Shown here: positions 1 through 9,120 of the stretch, piece after piece
Position numbering within the stretch: the first letter of the stretch is position 1
Layout: each line of letters starts with the position of its first letter
Assembly (NCBI RefSeq): GCF_016107325.1
Contig: NZ_RCVT01000001.1
Span: 558,001-622,000, forward strand
From: Sphingomonas sp. MA1305
GTDB taxonomy: Bacteria > Pseudomonadota > Alphaproteobacteria > Sphingomonadales > Sphingomonadaceae
Reading direction: 5' to 3'
DNA: 64,000 nucleotides
Notes under the pieces: model-generated
What the model saw: only the letters and a program-made list of their open reading frames with translations
Databases searched by the model: none
Told to the model about the DNA's origin: nothing
Translations under genes and position numbers: made by a program

Positions 1-613
1 TCGCCGCCGAATTCTGGCTGGGCGTGGTATAGGTCGCGTCGATCTTGATCGCCGCCGCGTCGAATGCGGCATCGGGATCGCCGGTGCCGGTATAGGGCGG
101 CATCACACCTTCGGGCGGCTTGTCGTGTTCGTCGCGATAGGCGGCGAAGTCGTAACGCCCGTCCTTCTCTTCATATTCGACGGTCAGCTGCTGCGCCGCA
201 TCGCGTGCCGCCTCGTAGCTTTCGGCGACGACGATCGCGATCGGTTCGCCGAAATAGGCCACGTCGTCGACGCCTTGCTGCGGCTTCTTGCGGTCGCCGC
301 CCTGGCCGGGATTGCGAATAAAGGTCTTGTAGTCGGTGATGACGTCGATCACGCCCGGCAGGCCGCGCACGGCGTCGGCGTTGATGTCGACGACCTTGCC
401 CGAGCCGACCGTGGCACGGACGAGGAAGCCGTAGGCGAGGTTGGGAATGTCGTATTCCGCCGCATAGATGGCGCGGCCCGACACCTTCAGCGGGCCGTCG
501 ATCCGGTCGATCGGCTTGCCGATCACGTCCTGCGCGCCCGTGTCGAGCAGGCTGTCCGGATGCGGCTTGTCCATGGTCAGCGCGTTGGTGTCGCTCTTGC
601 CGAAACCGAACAT
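1..613 (-). CDS. Aldehyde oxidoreductase molybdenum-binding subunit (PaoC-like), partial
   Basis: Large molybdopterin-binding subunit of a xanthine oxidase-family aldehyde dehydrogenase; about 204 N-terminal residues lie inside the window and the rest is beyond base 1. The start MFGFGKSD leads into the family's first domain, with DVIGKPIDRIDGPLKVSG, then AEYDIPNLAYGF and YFGEPIAIVVAES, all typical of the YagR/PaoC branch. It starts one base after the stop of the FAD subunit gene, so the three subunits form one operon in the order FeS, FAD, Mo. The family oxidises aromatic aldehydes and passes electrons to the FAD and iron-sulphur subunits. The Mo-cofactor active-site residues are outside the window, so substrate class is inferred only from the operon and the N-terminus. 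Confidence 0.88.
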   Translation of the reverse strand, partial: MFGFGKSDTNALTMDKPHPDSLLDTGAQDVIGKPIDRIDGPLKVSGRAIYAAEYDIPNLAYGFLVRATVGSGKVVDINADAVRGLPGVIDVITDYKTFIRNPGQGGDRKKPQQGVDDVAYFGEPIAIVVAESYEAARDAAQQLTVEYEEKDGRYDFAAYRDEHDKPPEGVMPPYTGTGDPDAAFDAAAIKIDATYTTPSQNSAA

Positions 614-614
614 G

Positions 615-1595
615 TTATTCTCCCGTCAGCTCGCGCAGGGTGGCGATCAGGACCCGGCGCGCAAGCGGGATCTTGAAGTCGTTGCTGCCGTAGCCCTTTG
701 CGTCGGCGAGCAAGGCGTCGGCGGCCGCGGCGAAGGCGGTGTCGGACGGCGCCTGGCCGACCAGCGCCGCCTCCACCGCCGGATTGCGCCACGGCATCGG
801 CCCCAGGCCGCCGAAGGCGAGTGACGCGGCTTCGATCTTGCCGTCCGCCACCTTGACCACGCCCGCGACCGAGACGAGCGCGAAGGCGTAGGAGGCGCGG
901 TCGCGGACCTTGCGGTAGACCTGCTTGCCCTCTGGCGGTGCCGGCAATTCGACATGGGTGATCAGCTCGCCCGGCTCCAACACCGTCTCGATGTCCGGGC
1001 GGTCGCCCGGCAGGCGGTAGAAGTCATGAATGCTGATCCGTCGCTTGTCGCCGTCCGCCTTGAGCGTGATGATCGTCGCGTCGAGTGCGCGCATCGCCAC
1101 CGGCATGTCGCCCGGATGCGTCGCGATGCAATGATCCGACGTGCCGAGCACCGCGAGCACGCGGTTGAAGCCGCCGATTGCCGAGCAGCCCGCACCGGGC
1201 GTCCGCTTGTTGCAGGGCATCGCAGTGTCGTAGAAATAATAGCAGCGGGTCCGCTGCAGCAAATTGCCGCCCGTGGTCGCCTTGTTGCGCAGCTGGCCGC
1301 TGGCACCGGCGAGCAGGGCGCGGCTCAGTACCTCATATTTGGCGATGACGCGCGGATCGGCGGCGAGGTCGCTGTTCGGCACCAGCGCGCCGATGGTCAG
1401 CCCGCCGTCCTCGCGCTCTTCGATCTCGCCGAGGGGCAGGCGGCTGATGTCGACCAGTTTGTCCGGCGTCTCGACCTGCAGCTTCATCAAGTCGAGCAAA
1501 TTGGTGCCGCCGGCGATGAACTTGGCCCCGACATGGTCGATGTCGCGCACCGCTTCGTCCGCGGTCGTCGCCTTTTCGTAGGTGAAGGTCTTCAT
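615..1595 (-). CDS. Aldehyde oxidoreductase FAD-binding subunit (PaoB-like)
   Basis: A 326-residue FAD subunit of a PaoABC-type aldehyde oxidoreductase. The N-terminus [16 protein letters not shown] is followed by the FAD-binding [11 protein letters not shown] (about residues 28-38) and by [12 protein letters not shown]. The segment [11 protein letters not shown]...GAGC has the cysteine spacing of the extra [4Fe-4S] site characteristic of PaoB/HcrB-like subunits rather than plain xanthine dehydrogenase. The C-terminal CO-dehydrogenase flavoprotein domain follows. The ATG was chosen because it overlaps the FeS-subunit stop as ATGA, indicating translational coupling, although the frame is open further upstream. 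The stop is one base before the next gene. Confidence 0.93.
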   Translation of the reverse strand: MKTFTYEKATTADEAVRDIDHVGAKFIAGGTNLLDLMKLQVETPDKLVDISRLPLGEIEEREDGGLTIGALVPNSDLAADPRVIAKYEVLSRALLAGASGQLRNKATTGGNLLQRTRCYYFYDTAMPCNKRTPGAGCSAIGGFNRVLAVLGTSDHCIATHPGDMPVAMRALDATIITLKADGDKRRISIHDFYRLPGDRPDIETVLEPGELITHVELPAPPEGKQVYRKVRDRASYAFALVSVAGVVKVADGKIEAASLAFGGLGPMPWRNPAVEAALVGQAPSDTAFAAAADALLADAKGYGSNDFKIPLARRVLIATLRELTGE

Positions 1596-2137
1596 GCGCC
1601 CGCCTCCGCCGGCTCGCGGGGCGTCGGCGCGGTCTTCGCGTCGCCCGACGACGACGCCACCTCGCGGATCGCGTCGACGATATTGGGATAGGCGGCGCAG
1701 CGGCACAGATTGCCGCTCATCCGCTCGCTGATCTCCTCGTCGCCGAATTCCGGCGCGGTCAGGTCGTCGCTGACGTAGCTCGGCCAGCCCTTCTTCACCT
1801 CGTCGAGCATGCCCGCCGCCGAGCAGATCTGCCCGGGGGTGCAATAGCCGCACTGATAGCCGTCGTGACGGACAAAGGCGGATTGCAGCGGGTGGAGCTG
1901 ATCCGGCGTGCCCAGCCCCTCGATCGTCACGATCTCGTCATCCTGATGCATCACGGCGAGCGACAGGCAGCTGTTCACGCGGCGTCCGTTGACCAGCATG
2001 GTGCACGCACCGCACTGGCCGTGGTCGCACCCTTTCTTGCTGCCGGTCAGGCCGAGATGCTCGCGGCACAGGTCGAGCAGGGAAGTGCGGATGTCGACGT
2101 CCGCCTGATGGGATTGCCCGTTGATGGTAAAGCGCAT
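1592..2137 (-). CDS. Aldehyde oxidoreductase 2Fe-2S subunit (PaoA-like)
   Basis: Small iron-sulphur subunit, 181 residues. The plant-type [2Fe-2S] ligands lie in [16 protein letters not shown] followed by VNSC, and the second cluster in CGYCTPGQ and NLCRCAAY. Starting at MRFTINGQ gives a cytoplasmic protein preceded by AGGGGC. The frame is open upstream to about 2278, but that extension has no twin-arginine motif. The E. coli PaoA homologue is Tat-exported, so this complex appears to work in the cytoplasm unless the start lies elsewhere. It is the first gene of the operon and overlaps the FAD subunit by four bases. Confidence 0.92.
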   Translation of the reverse strand: MRFTINGQSHQADVDIRTSLLDLCREHLGLTGSKKGCDHGQCGACTMLVNGRRVNSCLSLAVMHQDDEIVTIEGLGTPDQLHPLQSAFVRHDGYQCGYCTPGQICSAAGMLDEVKKGWPSYVSDDLTAPEFGDEEISERMSGNLCRCAAYPNIVDAIREVASSSGDAKTAPTPREPAEAGA

Positions 2138-2246
2138 GTGGCGGAGCCCCTGGTTGATCCGCAGCTTAACGTCTTGTTTGCTGATCGTTTCCGGATGCGA
2201 ATCGGTCTCACTGGCCCGTACGGTTGCGGACGGGCACAAGGGCGGC

Positions 2247-3239
2247 ATGACCACACCCCTGTCGCCTCCGATCGTCATCGCGCACCGCGGCGCGAGCGGC
2301 TATCGCCCCGAGCATACCCTGGCCGCTTATGAACTGGCGATCGAACAGGGTGCCGACGTGATCGAGCCCGATCTGGTGCCGACCCGGGACGACGTGCTGG
2401 TCGCTCGTCATGAGAATGAGATCGGCGGCACCACCGATGTCGCGCAGCATCCCGAATTCGCCAAACGTCGGACGACGAAGACGATCGACGGGCAGCAGGT
2501 GACGGGCTGGTTCACCGAGGATTTTACCCTCGCCGAACTGAAGACGCTTCGCGCCCGCGAGCGCCTGCCCGAGGTGCGGCGCGCCAATGCCGCCTATGAC
2601 CGCCAATTCGAAGTGCCGTCGCTGGCGGAGATCATCGCGCTCGCCAAGCGTCGTTCGCACGAATTGGGGCGGACGATCGCCATTTATCCCGAAACCAAGC
2701 ATCCGACCTATTTCGCCGGCATCGGCCATCCTACCGACGTCCTGCTGGTCGACCAGCTCAAGGCGGCAGGGTGGAGCAGCGCGGACGCGCCGGTCTTCAT
2801 CCAGTCATTCGAGGTCGCCAACTTGCGGCGCATCCACGATCTGACCGGTATCTGCCTGATCCAATTGGTCGACGGGGAGGGCGGGCCGGCCGATCGCGCC
2901 GCGGCGTCCTATGCCGCGATGCTGACGCCGGCGGGGCTGCGGCAGATCGCGACCTATGCCTGGGGCATCGGACCGAACAAGGCGCAGCTGTGGCATGGGG
3001 AGCAGCCGTCGACTTTAGTCGCCGATGCCCATGCCGCCGGCTTGCGCGTCCACCCCTGGACGTATCGCGCCGAGAACCAGTTCCTGCGGGCACCCTTTCG
3101 TCGTGGCGACGACCCAAGTGCGCAGGGCGACGTGCGGGGCGAAATCCGCGCCGCGCTGAACCAGGGTATCGACGGATTCTTCACCGATTTTCCGCTAGAA
3201 GGGGTGGAGGCGCGTAATGCCGCCAGGGAACATCCGTAA
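2247..3239 (+). CDS. Glycerophosphodiester phosphodiesterase
   Basis: GDPD/GlpQ-family enzyme of 330 residues that hydrolyses glycerophosphodiesters to glycerol-3-phosphate and an alcohol. The catalytic HRGASGYRPEHT lies at about residues 12-23, and EPDLVPTRDDVLVARHE carries the metal-binding acidic residues and the second histidine. VRPWTYR-like HPWTYRAEN and FTDFP near the C-terminus complete the TIM-barrel signature. No signal peptide is visible from the chosen ATG (preceded by AAGGGCGG), unlike periplasmic GlpQ. A longer in-frame start at 2121 would prepend residues antisense to the neighbouring FeS-subunit gene and is less likely. Its stop overlaps the next gene (TAATG). Confidence 0.92.
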   Translation: MTTPLSPPIVIAHRGASGYRPEHTLAAYELAIEQGADVIEPDLVPTRDDVLVARHENEIGGTTDVAQHPEFAKRRTTKTIDGQQVTGWFTEDFTLAELKTLRARERLPEVRRANAAYDRQFEVPSLAEIIALAKRRSHELGRTIAIYPETKHPTYFAGIGHPTDVLLVDQLKAAGWSSADAPVFIQSFEVANLRRIHDLTGICLIQLVDGEGGPADRAAASYAAMLTPAGLRQIATYAWGIGPNKAQLWHGEQPSTLVADAHAAGLRVHPWTYRAENQFLRAPFRRGDDPSAQGDVRGEIRAALNQGIDGFFTDFPLEGVEARNAAREHP

Positions 3240-3517
3240 TGCGTAAGGCCTGTTTGCTTCTTCCCCTGCTCGCCCTCGCCACGAGCGGCTGCGTCAGCAC
3301 CGCGACCTCGATCGTCAAGGCGCCCTTCCAGGTCGTCGGCAAGGCGGTCGACTGGACCACGACCAGCCAATCGGAGGCCGATCGCAACTACGGCCGAAAG
3401 ATGCGCAAGCAGGAGGCGAAGGAAGGCCGCGAGCGCAAGAAGGCGGCGGAGCGCTGCCGCAAGCACCCCGACGACCAGGATGCTTGCCAATATTCGGGGT
3501 ACCGCGCGGGATATTGA
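3239..3517 (+). CDS. Small putative lipoprotein
   Basis: A 92-residue protein of unknown function. MRKACLLLPLLALATSGC is a clear lipoprotein signal with lipobox TSGC, so the mature protein probably begins at Cys18 and is membrane anchored. The rest is hydrophilic and strongly basic (RKMRKQEAKEGRERKKAAERCRK), probably partly helical, with two more cysteines near the C-terminus. It is translationally coupled (TAATG) to the glycerophosphodiesterase gene, which suggests co-expression but does not reveal a role. Confidence 0.72.
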   Translation: MRKACLLLPLLALATSGCVSTATSIVKAPFQVVGKAVDWTTTSQSEADRNYGRKMRKQEAKEGRERKKAAERCRKHPDDQDACQYSGYRAGY

Positions 3518-3698
3518 GCTCCGCACAGCGCTTTGGATTCCTTCCCGCAAACGCGGGGGGGGGGCGGGGGCTGGCCGCCTGACCTGTCCCCTAGAGCCGA
3601 TCGACCTTCGGCATGGCAGGCCATGATTCGTTATCGCCGCGCAGGCGGCGATCCGGAACCCCTGACGTCGCGGCCCTACAAGCAGCCTCCGCGCGTCT

Positions 3699-3722
3699 GG
3701 ATTCCCGCCTTCGCGGGAATGG
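3699..3722. repeat. REP-like intergenic palindrome
   Basis: ATTCCCGCC TTCG CGGGAAT forms a compact hairpin between convergent genes. It matches the family GGATTCCCGCC(T/G)...GGGAATG that recurs in this window near 19.6, 21.0, 31.7, 36.0, 41.5 and 46.3 kb. A related partial copy (TTCCCGCAAACGCGGG) lies at 3540-3556. The 256-base interval 3518-3773 holds nothing else I can identify. Confidence 0.6.
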
Positions 3723-3773
3723 CGGCAGGGCGTTCCCAAAGCCTGTGGTGCTGAATGTCAATCAATCCTAGCG

Positions 3774-4577
3774 TTACTTCCCCAACGCCTCGGCAATCGC
3801 GATCAGCACCTCCGGATGGATGTGCGCGCCAAGGTGTCCGCTCGACACCTCGACGCAGGTCGCGCTCGGGTCATGGCAGATGCGACCGTTGACGATACCG
3901 TCGTGGCGGCTCCAGATCGCGGTTGCCGGCACCGGCAGGGGGGCGGCGATCTCCTCGCAACGGGCGACCACTGCCGGATCGTCGAGCCGCTCGCCCGTCG
4001 CCCATTCGAAGGCGCGCCAGACGTTGGTCGCCCTGCCGCTGCCCGCATAGGGCGAACTGACGGTGATCACCCGGGACACGAGATCGGGTCGGCGATGCGC
4101 GACCAGACGCGCCATCAGCCCACCCAGGCTGACGCCGACCAGCGCGACCGGGCCGGCCTCCGCTGCGAGCGCCTCGACCCGCGCGATCAGCCGGCTGGCA
4201 TCGCCGTCGGCGCTGCGCGCGCCGAGGTTACGACCGAGGCCCCAGCCCTGCGCCCGGTAACCGAGGCCGCCCAGGAACCGCCGCAGCACGAGGCTTGACC
4301 CATCCGAGTCGAACAGGCCGGGCAGCACCATCACGGCACCGCCGCGTCCGGGCGGCACCGCCGCCAAGGCCTCGCGATGCCGCCAGCGCGTCGCCAGCAT
4401 CCAAGCGACCCGCGGAAACTCCGCGGCGAACAGCGATGGCGGCGGCGCGGCCAGGGTTTCGTCCGCCGCATCGTGCCGCGGGCGACGCGCCAGGGCATCG
4501 CTCAGCAGTCGACGGAACGGCGCTAAGCCGTCGTTGGTGGAAACCAGCCTGTCACGGTGACCGGAAAAGGTGTCCAT
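3774..4577 (-). CDS. Alpha/beta-fold hydrolase
   Basis: A 267-residue lipase-like alpha/beta hydrolase. VMVLPGLFDSDGSS carries the oxyanion-hole region, GVSLGGLMARL the nucleophile elbow (GxSxG), WSRHDGIVNG the likely catalytic aspartate and VSSGHLGAHIHPEV the catalytic histidine. The substrate is unknown. The ATG at 4577 (MDTFSG) overlaps the 3' end of the upstream DUF2459 gene by 55 bases and has GGATAGG just before it. The alternative ATG at 4631 has a poorer ribosome site and a longer overlap. The overlap suggests coupling with the DUF2459 gene. Confidence 0.82.
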   Translation of the reverse strand: MDTFSGHRDRLVSTNDGLAPFRRLLSDALARRPRHDAADETLAAPPPSLFAAEFPRVAWMLATRWRHREALAAVPPGRGGAVMVLPGLFDSDGSSLVLRRFLGGLGYRAQGWGLGRNLGARSADGDASRLIARVEALAAEAGPVALVGVSLGGLMARLVAHRRPDLVSRVITVSSPYAGSGRATNVWRAFEWATGERLDDPAVVARCEEIAAPLPVPATAIWSRHDGIVNGRICHDPSATCVEVSSGHLGAHIHPEVLIAIAEALGK

Positions 4578-5200
4578 CGGCCTATCCGCACGCCGGCGTG
4601 GCGCAACGCTTCCCCGACCCAGCTGTTGCATGTCCGCAACGCGCTGTAGCGGCCCCGCGCCGGATAGAAGGCATCGTTGTTGTCATATCCCTGAAATATA
4701 CGACCGTCGCGCTTGAAGGTTGCCTGAACGAATGTCGCTAGCCGACGATATTCGTCGGGGCGAAGCATGATCTTCCGCGCACCCTCGATCGGGCCGGGGA
4801 CGTGCTCGATATGCAACACTGTCGTGTCGCTGCCGATCGCCGCCGCCATGATCGTGCGAAGCCGGACGTCCGCCCAGTGCGGCGTGCCGAGGTAGAAGTC
4901 CTTTTCTCCCCAACCGATCGCGAGATGGTCGTAAGCGGCGTAGCGCGGGTCACGCAGATCCGTGCCCGGCGCAAAGGGCGCGAGATCCACGCCGGCCGCG
5001 CTTTTCGGCAGAACCAGGCCGACGTGGACGCCGTTCGATTCGATCCAAACGGGGATGCCACGAGCGGCGGGACGCCAGTCCGCATGGACCGGGATGGCAC
5101 CGCCGATCAGCCCCGCGGCGGCATAGACGCCAAGCGCCAACGTCAACCCCAGCAGGCCTTGGCCGGTGATCCGCATCAACCTCCACGCGTATAGTTTCAT
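4523..5200 (-). CDS. DUF2459 family protein (TIGR02117)
   Basis: A 225-residue membrane-anchored protein of the DUF2459 family of unknown biochemical function. One N-terminal transmembrane helix (about residues 9-32, GLLGLTLALGVYAAAGLIGGAI) precedes an extracytoplasmic domain. Family-typical segments are ESNGVHVGLVLP, IGWGEKDFYL, TPHWADVRLR and RTCNSWVGEALRHAG. The conserved His and Cys in these segments resemble a papain-like peptidase/amidase arrangement, which is inference. MKLYAW was chosen as start because AGAAGG lies nine bases upstream. It is divergent from phhA, with 25 bases between the start codons. Confidence 0.83.
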   Translation of the reverse strand: MKLYAWRLMRITGQGLLGLTLALGVYAAAGLIGGAIPVHADWRPAARGIPVWIESNGVHVGLVLPKSAAGVDLAPFAPGTDLRDPRYAAYDHLAIGWGEKDFYLGTPHWADVRLRTIMAAAIGSDTTVLHIEHVPGPIEGARKIMLRPDEYRRLATFVQATFKRDGRIFQGYDNNDAFYPARGRYSALRTCNSWVGEALRHAGVRIGRWTPFPVTVTGWFPPTTA

Positions 5201-5225
5201 CGGATACCTTCTGTTAGGATGACGC

Positions 5226-6098
5226 ATGGCCGACGATACCCACATGCTCGACTCGCCCCCGCCGGGCGCTGCCGCCGACTGGACGATCCCGCAGGATTGG
5301 CAGCATTATACGGCCGAGGACCATGCCACCTGGGATACGTTGTTCGCGCGGCAATCCAAGCTGCTTCCCGGCCGCGCGTCGGGGGCCTATCTGCGCGGGC
5401 TCGACGTGCTGAAGCTGTCGAAGCCGGGCATTCCCGATTTCGAGGAATTGTCGGACCGTCTGATGGCGCTGACCGGCTGGCAGGTCGTCGCCGTGCCGGG
5501 ACTGGTGCCCGACGACGTCTTCTTCGACCATATGGCGAACCGCCGTTTCGTCGCCGGCAATTTCATCCGGCGCCCGGACCAGCTCGACTATCTGCAGGAG
5601 CCGGACGTCTTTCACGACGTGTTCGGTCATGTGCCGATGCTCGCCGACCCGGTGTTCGCCGACTATCTGGAGGCCTATGGCCGCGGCGGACAGCGCGCGC
5701 TCGGGCTCGACGCGCTGAAATATCTCGGCCGCCTGTACTGGTATACCGTCGAATTCGGGCTGGTGCAGGAAGGGGGCGACCTGCGCATCTACGGCTCGGG
5801 CATCGTATCCAGCTATGCCGAAAGCCGCTTCGCGCTCGACGATCCGAGCCCCCATCGCATCGGCTTCGACATCGTGCGGGTGATGCGGACCGAATATCGC
5901 ATCGACGATTTCCAGCAGAATTATTTCGTCATCCCGAGCTTCGACGAGCTGCTGCGGATCACGGTCGAGACGGACTTTGCCCCGCTGTACGCGCAGCTCA
6001 AGGCACAGCCCGACATTCCGGTCGCCGAGATCCTGCCCGACGACAGGGTGATGACCCGCGGCACCCAGGCTTATGCCCTTGCCAAGGCTAACGGTTGA
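5226..6098 (+). CDS. phhA: Phenylalanine 4-monooxygenase
   Basis: Converts L-phenylalanine to L-tyrosine with tetrahydropterin and O2 in the cytoplasm. The 290-residue length fits the short bacterial enzyme that lacks the regulatory ACT domain. The iron-binding facial triad is visible: the two histidines of DVFHDVFGHVPML (about 130-142) and the glutamate of YWYTVEFGLV (about 174-183). FVAGNFIRRPDQLDYLQEPD and GSGIVSSYAES are further family blocks. No pterin-recycling gene (phhB) is adjacent. The gene is divergent from the DUF2459 gene, whose promoter region must overlap its own. Confidence 0.96.
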   Translation: MADDTHMLDSPPPGAAADWTIPQDWQHYTAEDHATWDTLFARQSKLLPGRASGAYLRGLDVLKLSKPGIPDFEELSDRLMALTGWQVVAVPGLVPDDVFFDHMANRRFVAGNFIRRPDQLDYLQEPDVFHDVFGHVPMLADPVFADYLEAYGRGGQRALGLDALKYLGRLYWYTVEFGLVQEGGDLRIYGSGIVSSYAESRFALDDPSPHRIGFDIVRVMRTEYRIDDFQQNYFVIPSFDELLRITVETDFAPLYAQLKAQPDIPVAEILPDDRVMTRGTQAYALAKANG

Positions 6099-6194
6099 CG
6101 CGTCGCTAGAAGGTCATAGAGGCGGCCCGAACCGTTCGCGGCCCGGTTCGCCGGCGGATGGCGGACCGTAGAGCTCGATTCGCAGGGACCTTGC

Positions 6195-7196
6195 ATGCCG
6201 ACGACGCTGGTTACCGGAGCTGCCGGCTTCATCGGCATGAGCGTCGCAGCGGCGTTGCTGGCCCGCGGCGATCGGGTGATCGGGATCGATTCGCTCAACG
6301 ATTACTACGATCCGGCGCTCAAGCACGCACGGCTTGCCCAGTTACGGGCGGCATTCGGTGATCGTTTTGCCTTCCACCGTCTCGACTTCGCCGATCCCGG
6401 CGAGCTGACCGCCGCGCTGAAAGGCCAGGACTTTGAGCGCATCGTCCATCTCGGTGCGCAGGCCGGTGTGCGCTATTCCGTCGAGCGGCCGGAGGTCTAT
6501 GGCCAGGCGAACCTCGTCGGCCACCTCAACCTGCTCGAACTTGCCCGCGCACGACGGGTCGAGCATCTGGTCTATGCCTCGTCGTCCTCGATATATGGCG
6601 GCAATGCCGCAGTCCCGTTTTGCGTCGAGGATCGTGTCGACCGACCGCTCTCGCTCTATGCGGCGACCAAACGCGCCAATGAACTGATGAGCGAGAGCTA
6701 TGCGCATCTCTTCCGTCTGCCGCAGACGGGGCTGCGCTTCTTCACCGTCTATGGCCCATGGGGCCGGCCCGATATGATGATGTGGATCTTCACCGGCAAG
6801 ATTCTGCGCGGCGAGCCGATCCCGGTTTTCAACCAGGGGCGGATGGAGCGCGACTTCACCTTCATCGACGATATCGTCGCCGGCGTCCTCGCCGCGCATG
6901 ACCGGGCACCGGCTGATGACGGCAAGGCCAAGTCCGGCGGCAGCGTTGGCCCGCACGCCCTCTACAATCTCGGCAACCACCGTTGCGAACCGCTGGGCCG
7001 CGTCATCGCTCTGCTGGAACAGGCGATCGGTCGGCGTGCGGTTCGGGAAGACCTGCCGATACAGCCCGGCGACGTGGTGCGCACCTTTGCCGATATCGAT
7101 TCGGCGACCCGTGATTTGGGCTATTGTCCCACGACGACGATCGACGATGGTGTGCCGCGCTTCGTTGCCTGGTTCCGGGAGTGGGCCGACCGCTGA
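6195..7196 (+). CDS. UDP-glucuronate 4-epimerase-like NAD-dependent epimerase
   Basis: Extended short-chain dehydrogenase of 333 residues, closest in motif pattern to the CapI/LpsL UDP-glucuronate 4-epimerases that supply UDP-galacturonate for surface polysaccharide. TGAAGFIGMSVAAALL is the NAD-binding Rossmann loop, GIDSLNDYYDPALKHARL is the typical CapI block, SSSSIYGG holds the catalytic Ser/Thr region and LYAATKRANELM the YxxxK pair. TVYGPWGRPDMM is also family-typical. No polysaccharide cluster lies nearby, so the pathway is inferred from family only. Confidence 0.9.
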   Translation: MPTTLVTGAAGFIGMSVAAALLARGDRVIGIDSLNDYYDPALKHARLAQLRAAFGDRFAFHRLDFADPGELTAALKGQDFERIVHLGAQAGVRYSVERPEVYGQANLVGHLNLLELARARRVEHLVYASSSSIYGGNAAVPFCVEDRVDRPLSLYAATKRANELMSESYAHLFRLPQTGLRFFTVYGPWGRPDMMMWIFTGKILRGEPIPVFNQGRMERDFTFIDDIVAGVLAAHDRAPADDGKAKSGGSVGPHALYNLGNHRCEPLGRVIALLEQAIGRRAVREDLPIQPGDVVRTFADIDSATRDLGYCPTTTIDDGVPRFVAWFREWADR

Positions 7197-7199
7197 CCG

Positions 7200-7829
7200 T
7201 CAGGCCCGCGCGTCGGCGCACAACGCGTCGACCTCACGATCGACCAGGCTGATCAGCATCGTCGTCAGCGCATCCATATTGTCCGGCCGGTGGAGCAGCT
7301 GGAAATACATCAGCCCCAGCGACAGCGACATGATCATGTCCGCGATCAGCTGTCGCCGCTCCGCAAAGGCATCGCCCGGCGCCAGCATCACCAGCGCGGC
7401 GTGCAGCTTGCCCTGGAACTCGCCGCGCAGTTCGTGAAAGATCGACGCGATCCGATCGTTGCGGGTCGCCTCGGCGACGATTTCGGCGAACAGCCGGTCA
7501 TCGTCCTCCGGATCGTCCGCGTCGAGAAAGTGGCGCAACCAGGCGCGAACCCCCTCCGAATCGTCCGACTCGATCGCCTGTCGCAGCTGCCGGTCGAGCA
7601 TATATTCGCGACAATCGGCGTTGCAGATCGCCGCGACGATATCTTCCTTGGACGCGAAGTCGCGATAGATTTGACCCACCGCAACACCCGATTCCTTGGC
7701 GAGCTGGGCCATGCCGGTGGCATGAAAGCCGTGATCCATGAATAACTTGCGCGCAGTTTGGATCACCAACCGGCGGCGCTGTTCGGCCCGGCTCGGGGGC
7801 AGGGGGCAACCACCAACGCTATCGTTCAT
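7200..7829 (-). CDS. TetR/AcrR-family transcriptional regulator
   Basis: A 209-residue TetR-type repressor. The N-terminal helix-turn-helix is clear at residues 19-62 (RLVIQTARKLFMDHGFHATG, MAQLAKESGVAVGQIYRDF, SKEDIVAAI). The C-terminal ligand-binding and dimerisation half is divergent, as usual. It is transcribed divergently from the RND efflux operon, and a near-perfect palindrome lies in the 103-base intergenic region. This is the standard architecture of a local pump repressor that also controls itself. The inducing ligand cannot be read from the sequence. Confidence 0.93.
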   Translation of the reverse strand: MNDSVGGCPLPPSRAEQRRRLVIQTARKLFMDHGFHATGMAQLAKESGVAVGQIYRDFASKEDIVAAICNADCREYMLDRQLRQAIESDDSEGVRAWLRHFLDADDPEDDDRLFAEIVAEATRNDRIASIFHELRGEFQGKLHAALVMLAPGDAFAERRQLIADMIMSLSLGLMYFQLLHRPDNMDALTTMLISLVDREVDALCADARA

Positions 7830-7892
7830 CGTAGTTTATCTTCATCTCGACGCTTGACGCTCCGTCCGTCTTCGCAGTAGCAGCAAAAATGA

Positions 7893-7908
7893 GAGTGAAC
7901 GATCACTC
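7893..7908. promoter_or_regulatory. Putative operator of the TetR-family efflux repressor
   Basis: GAGTGAACGATCACTC is a 16-base near-palindrome: only two symmetric positions deviate, and the arms GAGTGA/TCACTC are exact. It lies between the divergent repressor and pump genes, 25 bases before the adaptor start. GTGA-type inverted repeats are common AcrR/TetR-family operators. Binding is inferred. Confidence 0.65.
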
Positions 7909-7932
7909 ACATATTGTCTAGCGGATTACAGC

Positions 7933-9114
7933 ATGATGAATGGCCGACACAGGGTGGTGGCGTTGGCGCTGGTGCTTGCCGGTTGCGGAAGCAATGGCGG
8001 CGGTCAACCGGCGCAGCAGCAGCAAGGGCCGGCGGAAGTCGGCTATGTCGAAATGAAGACCCAGCCGGTCTCGGTCACCACCGAGCTGCCCGGGCGCACT
8101 GCCGCCTATGAGACGTCGGACGTCCGGCCTCAGGTCAATGGCCTGATCCTGGCGCGGCTCTTCACCGAGGGCGACATGGTCCGTGCCGGCCAGCCGCTCT
8201 ACCGCATCGATTCCTCGCCCTATCAGGCGCAGGTCGCCAACGCGCGCGCTGCACTGGCTCGCGCCCGCGCCGCGATTGCGTCGAGCGAGGCGCTCGCCCG
8301 CCGCTATGGCGAACTGGTCAAGATCAACGCGATCGCGCGCCAGGAATATGAGAATGCGCAGACCTCGGCGGCGCAGGCCCGGGCCGACGTCGCGGCGCAG
8401 CAGGCCGCGGTGCGCACGGCGCAGATCGACCTTGCGCGGACGACGATCCGCGCGCCGATCACCGGCCGCATCGGTCGGTCGCTGTTCACCACCGGAGCTT
8501 TGGTGTCGGCCGCGCAGACGCAGGCGCTGGCGACGATCCAGCGGCTCGACCCGATCTATGTCGACATTCAGCAGTCGAGCGCCGACCTGCTCAAGCTGCG
8601 CCAGCAGATCATCGCCGGCCAGGTCGCGCGCGACGGCAATGCACGGGTCAAGCTGTTGCTCGAGGACGGCACGACCTATCCGATCGAGGGCACGCTGCGC
8701 TTCGCCGACGTCACCGTCGATCCGTCGACCGGTTCGCAGACGATTCGGGCGCTGTTCGGCAATCCGCGCGGGCTGTTGCTGCCCGGCATGTTCGTCCGCG
8801 CCCAGTTGATCCAGGGTACGCAGGCGGATGCGATCCTCGTCCCGCAACGCGCGGTCAGTCGCGACGAGCGCGGCAAGGCGACGGTGATGGTCATCGGCCA
8901 GGGCGGCAAGGTCGAACCTCGCGTGCTCGAGACCAACCGGACGGAGGGCGAGAATTGGGTCGTCACGTCCGGGCTGAAGCCGGGTGACAAGGTCATCGTC
9001 GAGGGCGGCATGATGCTGCGGCCGGGCATGCCCGTGAAGGGCCATGTCTGGGATCCCAATGCGAAGCCGGCGGCGGGGCAACCCGGCCAGCCGGCGCAGG
9101 CACAGGCGAAGTAA
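7933..9114 (+). CDS. RND efflux periplasmic adaptor subunit (AcrA/MexA-like)
   Basis: Membrane-fusion lipoprotein that bridges inner-membrane pump and outer-membrane channel. MMNGRHRVVALALVLAGC is a lipoprotein signal with lipobox LAGC. Then follow the beta-barrel/lipoyl half TAAYETSDVRPQVNGLI, an alpha-helical hairpin rich in Ala/Arg/Gln (about 95-170), the second lipoyl half RTTIRAPITGRIGRSL, and the beta-barrel and membrane-proximal domains with VTVDPSTGSQTIRALF. Length 393 residues is normal. A second ATG at 7936 is equally possible. First gene of adaptor-pump-channel, six bases before the pump gene. Confidence 0.95.
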   Translation: MMNGRHRVVALALVLAGCGSNGGGQPAQQQQGPAEVGYVEMKTQPVSVTTELPGRTAAYETSDVRPQVNGLILARLFTEGDMVRAGQPLYRIDSSPYQAQVANARAALARARAAIASSEALARRYGELVKINAIARQEYENAQTSAAQARADVAAQQAAVRTAQIDLARTTIRAPITGRIGRSLFTTGALVSAAQTQALATIQRLDPIYVDIQQSSADLLKLRQQIIAGQVARDGNARVKLLLEDGTTYPIEGTLRFADVTVDPSTGSQTIRALFGNPRGLLLPGMFVRAQLIQGTQADAILVPQRAVSRDERGKATVMVIGQGGKVEPRVLETNRTEGENWVVTSGLKPGDKVIVEGGMMLRPGMPVKGHVWDPNAKPAAGQPGQPAQAQAK

Positions 9115-9120
9115 GAATCC

